NCBI RefSeq assembly: GCF_963975345.1
Contig: NZ_CAXBGE010000004.1
Coordinates: forward strand, 212,679 to 276,678
Length of the DNA stretch: 64,000 nt
DNA from: Maricaulis sp963975345
GTDB lineage: Bacteria; Pseudomonadota; Alphaproteobacteria; Caulobacterales; Maricaulaceae
Reading direction: 5' to 3'
The position numbers were made by a program, and so were the translations under genes. The first letter of the stretch is position 1. Every line of letters starts with the position of its first letter. The notes under the pieces are model-generated. The model searched no databases. It was not told where the DNA came from and worked only from the letters and a program-made list of their open reading frames with translations. Shown piece by piece: positions 45,356-53,330 of this stretch.

Positions 45356-46042
45356 TCAGAGATCAATCTTGTCGCAATCGCGGCCATCCAGCGGCTCGAA
45401 GCTGTATCCGGCTTGGCCGCCTTCGGGACGCTCGCTGGCGATGACCCGCATCTCGCCGCCAAATTGCGCCGAGCGCCGGATCTCGACATGGGTGGCGCAG
45501 ACAAAACCGCCCTGGTGGAAATTGCCGGCCAAGATGGCGCGGCCATTGCGGTGACGGTTTTCAGTCTCGCGGCCCGCGCCGATCACTTCGACCGGACCGA
45601 GGAACTCGCCCTTCAAATTCATCCGTGCGCCGTGCAGATCGAGCCGGCCAGCGACGCGGCCATCAAGCGTGACGCGGGCGCCAGCAATTTCCAGATCGCC
45701 ACCGAAATCGGCATCGAGCCAAGTGGTCGCCGCAGCAATTTCGGCATTACCGCCGACCGACCCGGTGAAGCGGACCGATGCGCCGGCTGCTGAAAGATTG
45801 CCGCCGACGGCTGCGTTGGACCGTACCGATGCCCCGGCCAGGTCAAGATCGCGGCCGACATTGCCATCGGCACGGACCATCATGCCGGAAAATTCGGCAT
45901 CGCCAGTAACATCGACATGGCGCGAGGCAATCAGGCCCGCGCTCTCGGTCGAGCGGTTTTCCGCCGGGCCATAGGTGGAATTGGTACAACCGGTCACGGC
46001 CAGGGCGCAGCCTGCCAACAGGATCAGTTTGTGCATGTTCAT
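45356..46042 (-). CDS. Beta-solenoid (bactofilin-like) lipoprotein, second copy type
   Basis: A 228-residue lipoprotein (lipobox VTGC, Cys at 19). The mature region has solenoid-like repeats (GNVGRDLDLAGASVRSNAAV, GGNLSAAGASVRFTG). Its C-terminal module GGFVCATHVEIRRSAQFGGE then DGRDCDKIDL matches that of the lipoprotein at 42618-43400, with both cysteines conserved, so the two are paralogues. It probably forms a surface or periplasmic beta-solenoid with a disulfide-stabilised cap; this is inference. Upstream gap 46043-46135 is short. Confidence 0.72.
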   Translation of the reverse strand: MNMHKLILLAGCALAVTGCTNSTYGPAENRSTESAGLIASRHVDVTGDAEFSGMMVRADGNVGRDLDLAGASVRSNAAVGGNLSAAGASVRFTGSVGGNAEIAAATTWLDADFGGDLEIAGARVTLDGRVAGRLDLHGARMNLKGEFLGPVEVIGAGRETENRHRNGRAILAGNFHQGGFVCATHVEIRRSAQFGGEMRVIASERPEGGQAGYSFEPLDGRDCDKIDL

Positions 46043-46135
46043 CTCTCCCGGGCGATCTGAGATCGCGTCATCTCTGACGCTATGATGCCTGAGCGGGGGA
46101 AATTGGATGCAGGGATCATGTGCCGGGCAGTCCCG

Positions 46136-47536
46136 TTAGATATGCAGCGCCTTGCCATAGGCGTCGAGCACGCTCTCATGCATCATTTCCGACAGGGTCG
46201 GGTGCGGGAAGACGGTGTGCATCAGCTCGGCCTCGGTGGTCTCCAGCTGGCGCGCGACGGCATAGCCCTGGATCAGTTCGGTCACTTCGGCCCCAATCAT
46301 GTGGGCGCCGAGCAATTCGCCAGTCTTGGCGTCGAACACGGTCTTGACCAAGCCCTGGTCGTCACCGAGCGCGATCGCCTTGCCATTGCCGACGAAGGGG
46401 AAGCGGCCGACCTTGACGTCATGTCCGGCTTCCTTGGCTTTCGCTTCGGTCAGGCCGACCGAGGCGATTTGCGGGTGGCAATAGGTGCAGCCGGGGATAT
46501 TGGAGGTCTCGAAGGCGTGGACATCATTGCCGGCGATCTTCTCGACGCAGACAACGCCCTCATGGCTCGCCTTGTGGGCCAGCCAGGGCGGTCCGGCGAC
46601 ATCGCCGATGGCGTAGAGGCCTTTGACATTGGTGCGGCCAAAGCCGTCATTGACGACATGGCCGCGATCAATCTTGACGCCCAAGGGCTCGAGGCCAAGG
46701 TTTTCGATATTGGCATCAATGCCAATCGCGAGGATGACTTTCTCGACTTCGACCACGGTGATCTTGTCCTTGGCGTCCTTGACGGAGACCTTGACCGATT
46801 TCGCGGTCTTTTCGAGTTTTTCGACCTGGGAGGAGAGCATCAATGTCATGCCCTGCTTCTTGAAGGCCTTGGCGGCGAAGGCAGAGATTTCCGCATCCTC
46901 AACCGGCACGACCCGGTCCATCATCTCGACCACGGTCACTTCGGCACCCATGGTGCGGTAGAAGCTGGCGAATTCAATGCCGATGGCGCCGGAGCCGATC
47001 ACCAGCAGGGATTTCGGCATAGCGGTCGGCACCATGGCTTCGCGATAGGTCCAGATCTTGTCGCCATCGGGCTCCAGGCCCGCAGCGGGAACCGTGCGGG
47101 CGCGGGCACCGGTGGCGAGAATCACGTGTTTGGCCGTGTAGCGGTCGCCACCAACGACAACGGTCGGGGCATCCTTGCCCTTTTCCAGCTTGGCTTCGCC
47201 CTTGATGACCGTGATCTTGTTCTTTTTCATCAGCATCGCGATCCCGCCCGACAGCCGCCCGGCGACGCCGCGTGAGCGTTTGACGATGGCTTCGATGTCG
47301 AAGCTGATCTTTTCTGCTTTCAGCCCGAAGGCCTCGGCATTGTGCATCAGATGATAGACTTCCGAGGTTCGCAGCAGCGCCTTGGTCGGGATACAACCCC
47401 AGTTGAGACAGATGCCGCCGAGTTCGGAGCGCTCGATAATCGCTGTCTTGAGACCCAGCTGGGCCGCCCGGATCGCCGCGACATAGCCGCCCGGACCGCT
47501 GCCGATCACGATGAGGTCGAAACTGTTGGCGGTCAT
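46136..47536 (-). CDS. lpdA: Dihydrolipoyl dehydrogenase (E3)
   Basis: A flavoprotein disulfide reductase, 466 residues, reoxidising dihydrolipoamide in the PDH and other 2-oxoacid dehydrogenase complexes. It has an FAD motif GSGPGGYVAAIRAAQLG, redox-active cysteines in GGICLNWGCIPTK, an NAD motif GSGAIGIEFASFY and the C-terminal catalytic HPHPTLSE. The ATG at 47536 (MTANSFDLIVIG) is used; an in-frame upstream start adds 15 residues. It is separated from the pdh genes by several small unrelated genes. Confidence 0.96.
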   Translation of the reverse strand: MTANSFDLIVIGSGPGGYVAAIRAAQLGLKTAIIERSELGGICLNWGCIPTKALLRTSEVYHLMHNAEAFGLKAEKISFDIEAIVKRSRGVAGRLSGGIAMLMKKNKITVIKGEAKLEKGKDAPTVVVGGDRYTAKHVILATGARARTVPAAGLEPDGDKIWTYREAMVPTAMPKSLLVIGSGAIGIEFASFYRTMGAEVTVVEMMDRVVPVEDAEISAFAAKAFKKQGMTLMLSSQVEKLEKTAKSVKVSVKDAKDKITVVEVEKVILAIGIDANIENLGLEPLGVKIDRGHVVNDGFGRTNVKGLYAIGDVAGPPWLAHKASHEGVVCVEKIAGNDVHAFETSNIPGCTYCHPQIASVGLTEAKAKEAGHDVKVGRFPFVGNGKAIALGDDQGLVKTVFDAKTGELLGAHMIGAEVTELIQGYAVARQLETTEAELMHTVFPHPTLSEMMHESVLDAYGKALHI

Positions 47537-47626
47537 GCGCGGGCCTCTTTCATTCGCTTGCGAAACGGCTGGATGTTCCAAGCTTGCGGCGTATCATTTG
47601 CCCGCGGCCGGATCAATCTCGCCTGA

Positions 47627-48214
47627 CTATTCCAGCGCTGCGGCATAGATGGAGCGTTTCGGAGCCGCCATCACCCGGCGCACCATGGGCTCGAAGAATT
47701 CCAGCGTCTCGCTGGCGTAATCGGGATCGAAAGCGGACTGGTCGTATTTTTCGCAGAATTGCTGGCAGGCCGCGAAATATTTGTGGTCGCGGAATTGCTC
47801 GCGCATATCGCGGTCCATGCCGAGATGGTGGAAGAAATAATAGCCCTGGAAAATCCCGTGCTTGGCAACGATCCAGTTATTTTCCTCCGACAGGAAGGGT
47901 GCCAGGATGGCGGCGGCGATATCGGGGTGATTATAGCTGCCCAGCGTGTCGCCGATATCGTGCAGCAGCGCCATCACGACATATTCCTCGTCGCGGCCAT
48001 CGCGATGGGCCCGCGTCGCGGTTTGCAGCGAGTGTTGCAGCCGGTCGATCGGGAAGCCGCCATAATCGCCGTCGAGCAGGCGCAAATGCGTCAAGACCCG
48101 GTCCGGCAAGGCCGAGGCGAACGGTCCGAACGCGCCGGCAATCGCGGCCCAATCTTCGGCGGTGCCCTCTTGCATGGCACGAAATTTGGCCTGCGGCCCT
48201 GAAGCGTCGTCCAT
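47627..48214 (-). CDS. HD-domain protein, possible diiron oxygenase type
   Basis: A 195-residue HD-domain protein. Metal-ligand candidates are LQHSLQTATRA, the LLHDIGD pair, YNHPD, and KHGIFQGYYFFHH with later Asp residues. This pattern, especially His-Gln near the first motif, resembles PhnZ/TmpB-type mixed-valent diiron oxygenases more than classic phosphohydrolases. Substrate unknown. It precedes lpdA by 90 bp and follows a cupin gene by 69 bp, all leftward. Confidence 0.6.
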   Translation of the reverse strand: MDDASGPQAKFRAMQEGTAEDWAAIAGAFGPFASALPDRVLTHLRLLDGDYGGFPIDRLQHSLQTATRAHRDGRDEEYVVMALLHDIGDTLGSYNHPDIAAAILAPFLSEENNWIVAKHGIFQGYYFFHHLGMDRDMREQFRDHKYFAACQQFCEKYDQSAFDPDYASETLEFFEPMVRRVMAAPKRSIYAAALE

Positions 48215-48283
48215 GCTTTGCTCTCCCGTTATCGTCCAGCCAGATTGCGCGCCGCTTGGCCAACGATCAAGCCCGGCGGCAAG

Positions 48284-48655
48284 TCAGATATCCTCGATCG
48301 TCTGGGTCAGATCGCTGTCGGGATTGTCGCCGGTATTCACGATCCCGGCTTTCTCGAGCAGCATCAGGTGAACCTCATCGGTCAGGCAGACCGGCCGGTG
48401 CCGCACGCCCTTGGGGATCACACACAGCTCACCCGGCCCGAGAATAATCGGGTCCTGGCCATCGATCTCGATGCGCAGATTGCCGCGCGTTACCAGAAAC
48501 AACTCGTCGGCATCAGTATGAGTGTGCCAGTCGAACGCGCCTGTCCCCTTGGCCAGCTTGACCTCGTAATTATCGAGCTTTGCGATGCGTTTGGGCGCCC
48601 AGACATCGTCAAACAAAGCATGCTTACCCACCAGGGAAATCGTTTCAACCGCCAT
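48284..48655 (-). CDS. Small cupin-domain protein
   Basis: A 123-residue single-domain cupin. Motif 1 reads WHTHTDADELFLVTRG (metal ligands H-x-H and E) and motif 2 GELCVIPKGVRHRP (H). The metal site therefore looks complete. Such proteins may be dioxygenases, isomerases or sugar-binding proteins; no function can be assigned. It is in a leftward group with the HD protein and lpdA, and divergent from the 2OG oxygenase. Confidence 0.8.
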   Translation of the reverse strand: MAVETISLVGKHALFDDVWAPKRIAKLDNYEVKLAKGTGAFDWHTHTDADELFLVTRGNLRIEIDGQDPIILGPGELCVIPKGVRHRPVCLTDEVHLMLLEKAGIVNTGDNPDSDLTQTIEDI

Positions 48656-48751
48656 GAACCCCTCCGATTCGAACTATCTTACGCTACAGTCCCGCGTGGT
48701 GGGGAGCGAGGCAAGTCGCGCGCTGTCACACAATTCGATTGACCCGCACTC

Positions 48752-49477
48752 ATGGCGGGCTTAAGCGCCGCGCTCCCACTGATCGGACCCTTGATCTTGA
48801 CCCTGCAGACCGCCATCCCGCCTGGCCTCCCCGCCTTCGATGTCGCGAGCCTGTGTGCGGATCTCACCCGGCAGGGCTGGTCGCAGCAAAGCCTGACCGA
48901 TACCGCCCTGCTCACAGCCCTGCGCGATGAAGCCGAGGCCCTGTGGCGCGCGGATGCCTTGCACCGGGCCGGTATCGGCCGAGCCAGCGATCATGAGCTG
49001 GTGCGCGAGATCCGCCGCGACAAAACGCGCTGGTTCGACGGCGCCAGCCCGGCCCAGCGCGGCTGGCTCGATTTCGCCGAGGACCTGCGTCTTGACCTCA
49101 ACCAACGCCTGGCGCTCGGCCTGTTTTCCTTTGAGGCGCATTACGCCGTTTACGAGCCGGGCGGTTTCTATCGCAAACATCTCGACAGCTTTCGCGGGGC
49201 GCGCAATCGTATCCTGTCCTCGGTGCTCTACCTCAATCCCGGCTGGAAGAGCAGAAATGGCGGACTGTTGCGGCTCTATGATGAGGGCGATGAACACGTC
49301 ATCACCGATATCGTGCCCGAATTCGGCACTTTCGCCGTCTTCCTGAGCGAGGAAATCCCGCACGAGGTGACGCCCGCCCTCGCCCCGCGCTTCTCCATTG
49401 CCGGCTGGCATCGCTGTAATGATCTCGGCCGCGCCCCGGCGCTGCAGGCCAAGGTGCTGCCGATCGCGGCGGCATGA
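48752..49477 (+). CDS. 2-oxoglutarate/Fe(II) oxygenase
   Basis: A 241-residue prolyl-4-hydroxylase-like oxygenase. The iron triad is HxD in YRKHLDSF and a distal His in EEIPHEVTPA, followed by the 2OG-binding Arg in PRFSIAGWHR. The family includes SM-20/PHD-like protein hydroxylases. The start is uncertain: the first 15 residues are hydrophobic and may be non-coding, and a TTG near 48797 is an alternative. Monocistronic. Confidence 0.8.
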   Translation: MAGLSAALPLIGPLILTLQTAIPPGLPAFDVASLCADLTRQGWSQQSLTDTALLTALRDEAEALWRADALHRAGIGRASDHELVREIRRDKTRWFDGASPAQRGWLDFAEDLRLDLNQRLALGLFSFEAHYAVYEPGGFYRKHLDSFRGARNRILSSVLYLNPGWKSRNGGLLRLYDEGDEHVITDIVPEFGTFAVFLSEEIPHEVTPALAPRFSIAGWHRCNDLGRAPALQAKVLPIAAA

Positions 49478-49575
49478 CCGGTCCCGCAGCGCTTCGCGAT
49501 TAGATTTCCTCGACCGGCGGAGCGGTGCTACCCCTCTTGGCTCGCACAGTTCGTGCCGGCCATCTTGAGGATATC

Positions 49576-49995
49576 ATGAAACATTTTTTCGCCACACTGG
49601 CAGTGGGGCTGTGCGCCATGGTCGGCACAACTCAATCCGCTGGGGCTCAGACGCACGCCTATCTCGGCCAGGTCATGACCACCGCGGCGCAGTTCTGCCC
49701 GCGCAATTGGGTTCCCATGCATGGGCAATTGATGGCCGTCTCGACCAATGCAGCACTGCACTCCCTGTTGGGCAATCGGTATGGCGGCGACAACGTCAAC
49801 ACGTTCCGCCTGCCGGACACGCGCGGACGCGCCGTGCTCGACGCTGGCAACTCGCCGGGGCGGATGTCGATCCGGCAGGGTCAAGCGGGTGAGATCGGCG
49901 GTGGAACCGGCGACACCGGCGGTGCACTGGCGACGCCAACCCTGGCGCTGCTCAACTGCATCGCGGTTCGCGGTGAATTTCCGACACGGAACTAG
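49576..49995 (+). CDS. Secreted tail-collar-domain protein (MdpB-like)
   Basis: A 139-residue protein with a signal peptide (MKHFFATLAVGLCAMVGT..AGAQ), then a phage tail-collar domain: AYLGQVMTTAAQFCPRNW, HGQLMAVSTNAALHSLLGN, YGGDNVNTFRLPDTRGR and the terminal CIAVRGEFPTRN. Collar domains are usual in phage fibres and in microcystin-dependent-protein-like proteins that normally lack a signal peptide. The middle of the usual domain (the histidine-rich MPAHTH region) is missing, so this is a shortened version. No phage genes are nearby. Role unknown. Confidence 0.8.
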   Translation: MKHFFATLAVGLCAMVGTTQSAGAQTHAYLGQVMTTAAQFCPRNWVPMHGQLMAVSTNAALHSLLGNRYGGDNVNTFRLPDTRGRAVLDAGNSPGRMSIRQGQAGEIGGGTGDTGGALATPTLALLNCIAVRGEFPTRN

Positions 49996-50008
49996 CCTCA
50001 ACATCTGT

Positions 50009-50043
50009 GCACCCGGCCCCGCAGCGTGCGGCCGGCCGGGTGC
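50009..50043 (+). terminator. Strong hairpin after the tail-collar gene
   Basis: GCACCCGGCC (50009-50018) pairs perfectly with GGCCGGGTGC (50034-50043), and an inner CCGC/GCGG stem nests in the loop. It lies 14 bases after the collar gene stop, before the convergent thioesterase gene. No U-tract follows, so its termination strength is uncertain. Confidence 0.6.
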
Positions 50044-50069
50044 CGCAGCTGGACAGGCTGATCCGAAAT

Positions 50070-50852
50070 CTAGCCCAGCGGCTTTGCCGGCGTCGGGCGC
50101 CCTGCTTCATCCAGCGCTACCATCACATATTCCGCCTCACCGACCAGGCGGCGCTCGCCGGACATCAGATTTTCCGCGTTGGCGCGCACCGCCACGCGCA
50201 TCGAGGTGCGTCCGACCGAGATCACCTGGCCGGTGACATCGAGCAATTCGCCCTCCAACGTCGAAGCGATGAAGTCGATCTTGTTGGACGCCGCCATGCC
50301 AACCTGGCTGCGGGTGTGGCGCGACGCGGCGATCTGCGCCGCCTTGCCCATCAACGACATCGCATTGCCGCCGAGCAATTGGCCGAGCGAATTGGTGTCG
50401 CCGGGGAAGACGAGCTCCAGCACCCGCGCTGATCCCGCTGGCGAGGCCGCGAAATCGATCAGCCGGTCGGGTGCGGGTGGCAGGCGCTCCGGATTGGTCT
50501 TGCGGTCCTGGGCGACCATGGTGAAGGCGCCCTGGGTGCAGATGTGACGCTCGCCCGTCGCCATGTCTTCGGCGGAGAGTTCGACATCGACCACCAGCGA
50601 GGTGCGCCCGACCAAATTCACCCGCCCGGTCAGCTCGATCAGATTGCCGACAAAGACCGGTGCGCGAAAATCGATCCGGTCGCAGGACGCCGTGACGAAG
50701 GGCCGCCGGGCATGCCGCGCCGCCACGAGCGAGGCGATCTTGTCCATCTGCGCCATCGCGGCGCCGCCGAAATAGCTGCCCAGATGATTGGCCTGGTTGG
50801 GCTGGACCAGATCGACATGGCGGATTTCACCGAGTTGGGCGGATTGGGTCAT
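50070..50852 (-). CDS. Acyl-CoA thioesterase, double hotdog
   Basis: A 260-residue protein made of two hotdog domains of the YciA/BFIT type. Each shows the N-terminal motif pattern (PNQANHLGSYFGGAAMAQMD and GDTNSLGQLLGGNAMSLM) and the GRTS strand (VGRTSLVVDVE, VGRTSMRVAVR). Expected to hydrolyse acyl-CoA thioesters in the cytoplasm; chain-length preference unknown. It lies downstream of pdhC beyond an intergenic inverted repeat, so co-transcription is doubtful. Confidence 0.88.
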   Translation of the reverse strand: MTQSAQLGEIRHVDLVQPNQANHLGSYFGGAAMAQMDKIASLVAARHARRPFVTASCDRIDFRAPVFVGNLIELTGRVNLVGRTSLVVDVELSAEDMATGERHICTQGAFTMVAQDRKTNPERLPPAPDRLIDFAASPAGSARVLELVFPGDTNSLGQLLGGNAMSLMGKAAQIAASRHTRSQVGMAASNKIDFIASTLEGELLDVTGQVISVGRTSMRVAVRANAENLMSGERRLVGEAEYVMVALDEAGRPTPAKPLG

Positions 50853-50878
50853 GACGCTATCCTACTCCAATTTACGCT

Positions 50879-51060
50879 GTCATCCCTGACGGATGCCCCC
50901 GACTTGATCGGGGGCGGAGATCAGGGACCCAGAAACGCCAAGGCAAAACCAGCTGGCTGGGTGGGCGAAATTCGGTGCGACGACGTCTGGATTGCGATAC
51001 GTCGGGCGTCTGGGTCCCTGATCTGCGCCCCGCATTCGCGGGGCATCCGTCAGGGATGAC
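50879..51060. repeat. Inverted pair of REP-like palindromic repeats
   Basis: A repeat unit at 50879-50936 beginning GTCATCCCTGACGGATGCCC occurs again inverted at 51008-51060. Each unit contains its own short hairpin (GCCCCCGACTTGATCGGGGGC-like; CCCCGCATTCGCGGGG) and ends near GATCAGGGACCCAGA. The arrangement occupies almost the entire 237-bp gap between pdhC and the thioesterase gene. It resembles the intergenic palindromic repeats common in alphaproteobacteria; it may act as terminator or mRNA stabiliser. Confidence 0.8.
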
Positions 51061-51089
51061 AAGGGTTTGTTTTGATGAGGGGTGGTGCC

Positions 51090-52375
51090 CTACATCAGCA
51101 TGGTCATCGGATCTTCAACGAAGGTTCTAAACGCCGCGATCCATTTGGCGCCGGTCGCGCCGTCCACAACCCGGTGATCGCAGGTCAGCGTCACCGTCAT
51201 CACGGTGGCGATTGCCAGGGCGCCATTCTTGACCACCGGGCGCTGTTCGCCGGCGCCGACCGAGAGGATCATGCCCTGAGGCGGGTTGATGATGGAGGAG
51301 AAGGACTGGATGCCGAACATGCCCAGATTGGACAGGGAGAAGGTGCCGCCCTGAAATTCTTCCGGCTTGAGCTTGCGGCTCCGGGCGCGGGCCGCGAGAT
51401 CCTTGCTCTCGGTCGAGATCTGGACCAGGCCCTTGGTGTCGGCGTCGAAAATGATCGGGGTGATCAGCCCGCCCTCGATCGCCACGGCCATCGAGACATC
51501 GGCATGCTTGTGCAGGGCGATACGGCCATCCTCGATCCAGGAGGCATTGGCGGCGGGCACTTTCTTCAGCGCCAGCCCGGCTGCCTTGATCAGGATATCA
51601 TTGACCGAAATCTTCACGCCCTCGCCGGCGGCTTCATTGATGCGCTTGCGGAAATCGAGCAGCGCATCGATGCGGCAATCGACATTGAGCGGGAAGTGCG
51701 GGATGTCGCGGAAGCTTTCCGACAAGCGTTTGGCAGCGATCTTGGTGATGCCATCGGCCTTGACGACGTCATAGCGGTCAGCGGCGATGCCATAGCGGGC
51801 CAGCGGCGCGTCGTGATCGATCTCGACCGGGGCTGCGGCGGGTGCAGCGGCTTGCTTGGCAGCGCCGGGCGCCACGTTCTCGACATCGCGCTTGACGATG
51901 CGGCCATGTGGGCCTGAGCCAGTGATCGCTGAGAGGTCGAGGCCTTTCTCGGCGGCGATGCGTTTGGCGAGTGGGGAGGCTTTGAGACGGTCGCCCCCAT
52001 CGGCCACTGCGTGGCCACTTCCCCCGGAAATGGGGGAAGAAACTGGCTTGTCAGCACTTCCTCCTCGGCTTGCCGGGGGGCCGCAGGGGCAGGCGCGGCA
52101 GCGGGCGCCTTGTCCATCGCGCTTTTGTCCTCACCGTCCTCGAGCAGAATGGCGATCACGGCATTGACCTTGACGCCTTCCGTGCCTTCAGCGACCACGA
52201 TCTTGCCAATCACGCCCTCATCGACGGCCTCGACTTCCATCGTTGCCTTGTCGGTCTCGATCTCGGCCAGAACCATGCCGCTCTCAACCTTGTCGCCCTC
52301 TTTGACGTGCCATTTGGCGAGAATGCCCTCTTCCATCGTGGGCGACAGGGCGGGCATGGTGATTTCGATCGACAT
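51090..52375 (-). CDS. pdhC: Pyruvate dehydrogenase E2 (dihydrolipoamide acetyltransferase), apparent frameshift
   Basis: The E2 core of PDH. The lipoyl domain (residues 1-80, lipoyl Lys43 in ETDKATMEV) is read in one frame from 52375. The peripheral-subunit-binding domain (KASPLAKRIAAEKGLDLSAI) and catalytic domain (DHRVVDGA) are in another frame from about 52005 to 51090. The switch falls in the Ala/Pro linker at a C6 run (G6 on the plus strand, 52075-52080). One extra C there restores a continuous natural linker, so this is either a one-base sequencing error or a real mutation. A palindromic repeat is inserted in the same linker. Both parts are otherwise intact. Confidence 0.85.
51993..52039. 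repeat. REP-like two-hairpin repeat inside the pdhC linker
   Basis: Two adjacent hairpins: CTTCCCCC/GGGGGAAG (52018-52025 with 52032-52039) and GGCCAC/GTGGCC (52002-52007 with 52011-52016), flanked by GCCCCCAT. This layout is like intergenic palindromic repeats seen in this bacterial group. Here it lies within coding DNA, in the flexible linker between the lipoyl and subunit-binding domains. Confidence 0.7.
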
Positions 52376-52390
52376 GATTGGATCCTCGCC

Positions 52391-52813
52391 TCAGGCGTCA
52401 TTGGCCCCATCGGGGGCCAGTTCTGGATTGATGGTCGCGACATGGGCTTCCCAATTGGCGCCGTCGAATTCCTGGAAGCGGGGCAAAAGCCCGGCATCGG
52501 CATCGAAACAGCGCAAATTGACCGACCAGTCGTCGGGATGCGAACGCGGCACGTTAAACGCTTCCACGCCGCACTGGCGGCAGAAATAATGCTTCGCCGT
52601 GCCGGTGTTGAAACGGTATTCGGTCAGCATGTCCTCGCCGTGCATGATGCGGAAGTCCGCGCCCGGCGTGATGACATGGATAAAGCCCGCCTTGGCGCAG
52701 ATCGAACAATTGCACGACAACGCCACGACATTGTCCGGCAGGATGGCCGCAAAGCGCACCGCGCCGCAATGGCAGCCGCCGTGACGAGGGCGTTTGGCTT
52801 GGGAGTTGGTCAT
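52391..52813 (-). CDS. GFA-family zinc protein
   Basis: A 140-residue protein of the glutathione-dependent formaldehyde-activating (GFA)/Mss4-like fold. It has the cysteine pairs GGCHCGAVRF, CNCSICAKAG and FCRQCG that bind structural and catalytic zinc. Members are mostly of unknown substrate. The ATG at 52813 (MTNSQAKRPR) overlaps the upstream gene stop by four bases, so it is translated with the hypothetical gene inside the pdh operon. Confidence 0.88.
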   Translation of the reverse strand: MTNSQAKRPRHGGCHCGAVRFAAILPDNVVALSCNCSICAKAGFIHVITPGADFRIMHGEDMLTEYRFNTGTAKHYFCRQCGVEAFNVPRSHPDDWSVNLRCFDADAGLLPRFQEFDGANWEAHVATINPELAPDGANDA

Positions 52814-53325
52814 GAGGAAACTGCCAAGGTTCGGAAAACTTCCGGCGCGCAAATCCAATCGATTGGCCTCGCACAGCCATTGCTAAGTATGATATCATCC
52901 GAATGGGTGGGACGCGCTTCACCTGCCCCGGTGGCGATCATCAGCTGAGAACTCACTCCCTCGCGAAGGAAATCCAGCTCGACGCCAAACAGGCTCTCAG
53001 CGCCGATAGTTCGAATAGTCATGAGTGACGCGCCTACAAACCTGTGCCACTCACCACGACCACCCAACGGAAGTCGGGCCAAGCTGTCCTCACGCCACCC
53101 GTCCAGCGTCGCGGTTACCGCCAGATGGTGATCGTTCGTATTCGCCCAAGTAAAATATAGGTATTCCCCGGATTCAAATCGGACGGCCGCTCCTCCGCCA
53201 AGCAAGACTCTATCCTGATCCAACTCCAAGAGGAGCTCAGGTCCGACTTCGCCGGCCAAGGGTAAAGCGATGATCGCATCGCATCGATCACCCAAACGTT
53301 TCTCGATAAGTCCAATTTCTGACAC
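52810..53325 (-). CDS. Hypothetical protein in the pdh operon
   Basis: A 171-residue protein not recognised. It begins MSEIGLIEKRLGDRCDAI, is predicted cytoplasmic (no signal, no helices), and is beta-rich with several aromatic and Glu residues (RFESGEYLYFTWANTND). It starts five bases after pdhB and overlaps the GFA gene by four bases, so it is probably co-expressed with PDH. Codon choice is somewhat less GC-biased than its neighbours, suggesting a later arrival. Confidence 0.6.
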   Translation of the reverse strand: MSEIGLIEKRLGDRCDAIIALPLAGEVGPELLLELDQDRVLLGGGAAVRFESGEYLYFTWANTNDHHLAVTATLDGWREDSLARLPLGGRGEWHRFVGASLMTIRTIGAESLFGVELDFLREGVSSQLMIATGAGEARPTHSDDIILSNGCARPIDWICAPEVFRTLAVSS

Positions 53326-53330
53326 CGCCC

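Noticed and set aside
46082..47275. 397-codon plus-strand open frame antisense to lpdA
   Set aside because: The lpdA protein on the other strand is complete with all motifs; this frame is unusually Asp/Gly/His-rich as expected of an antisense shadow.
49576..49995. Tail-collar protein as evidence for a prophage
   Set aside because: It stands alone with a signal peptide; no integrase, capsid, terminase or other tail genes are nearby.
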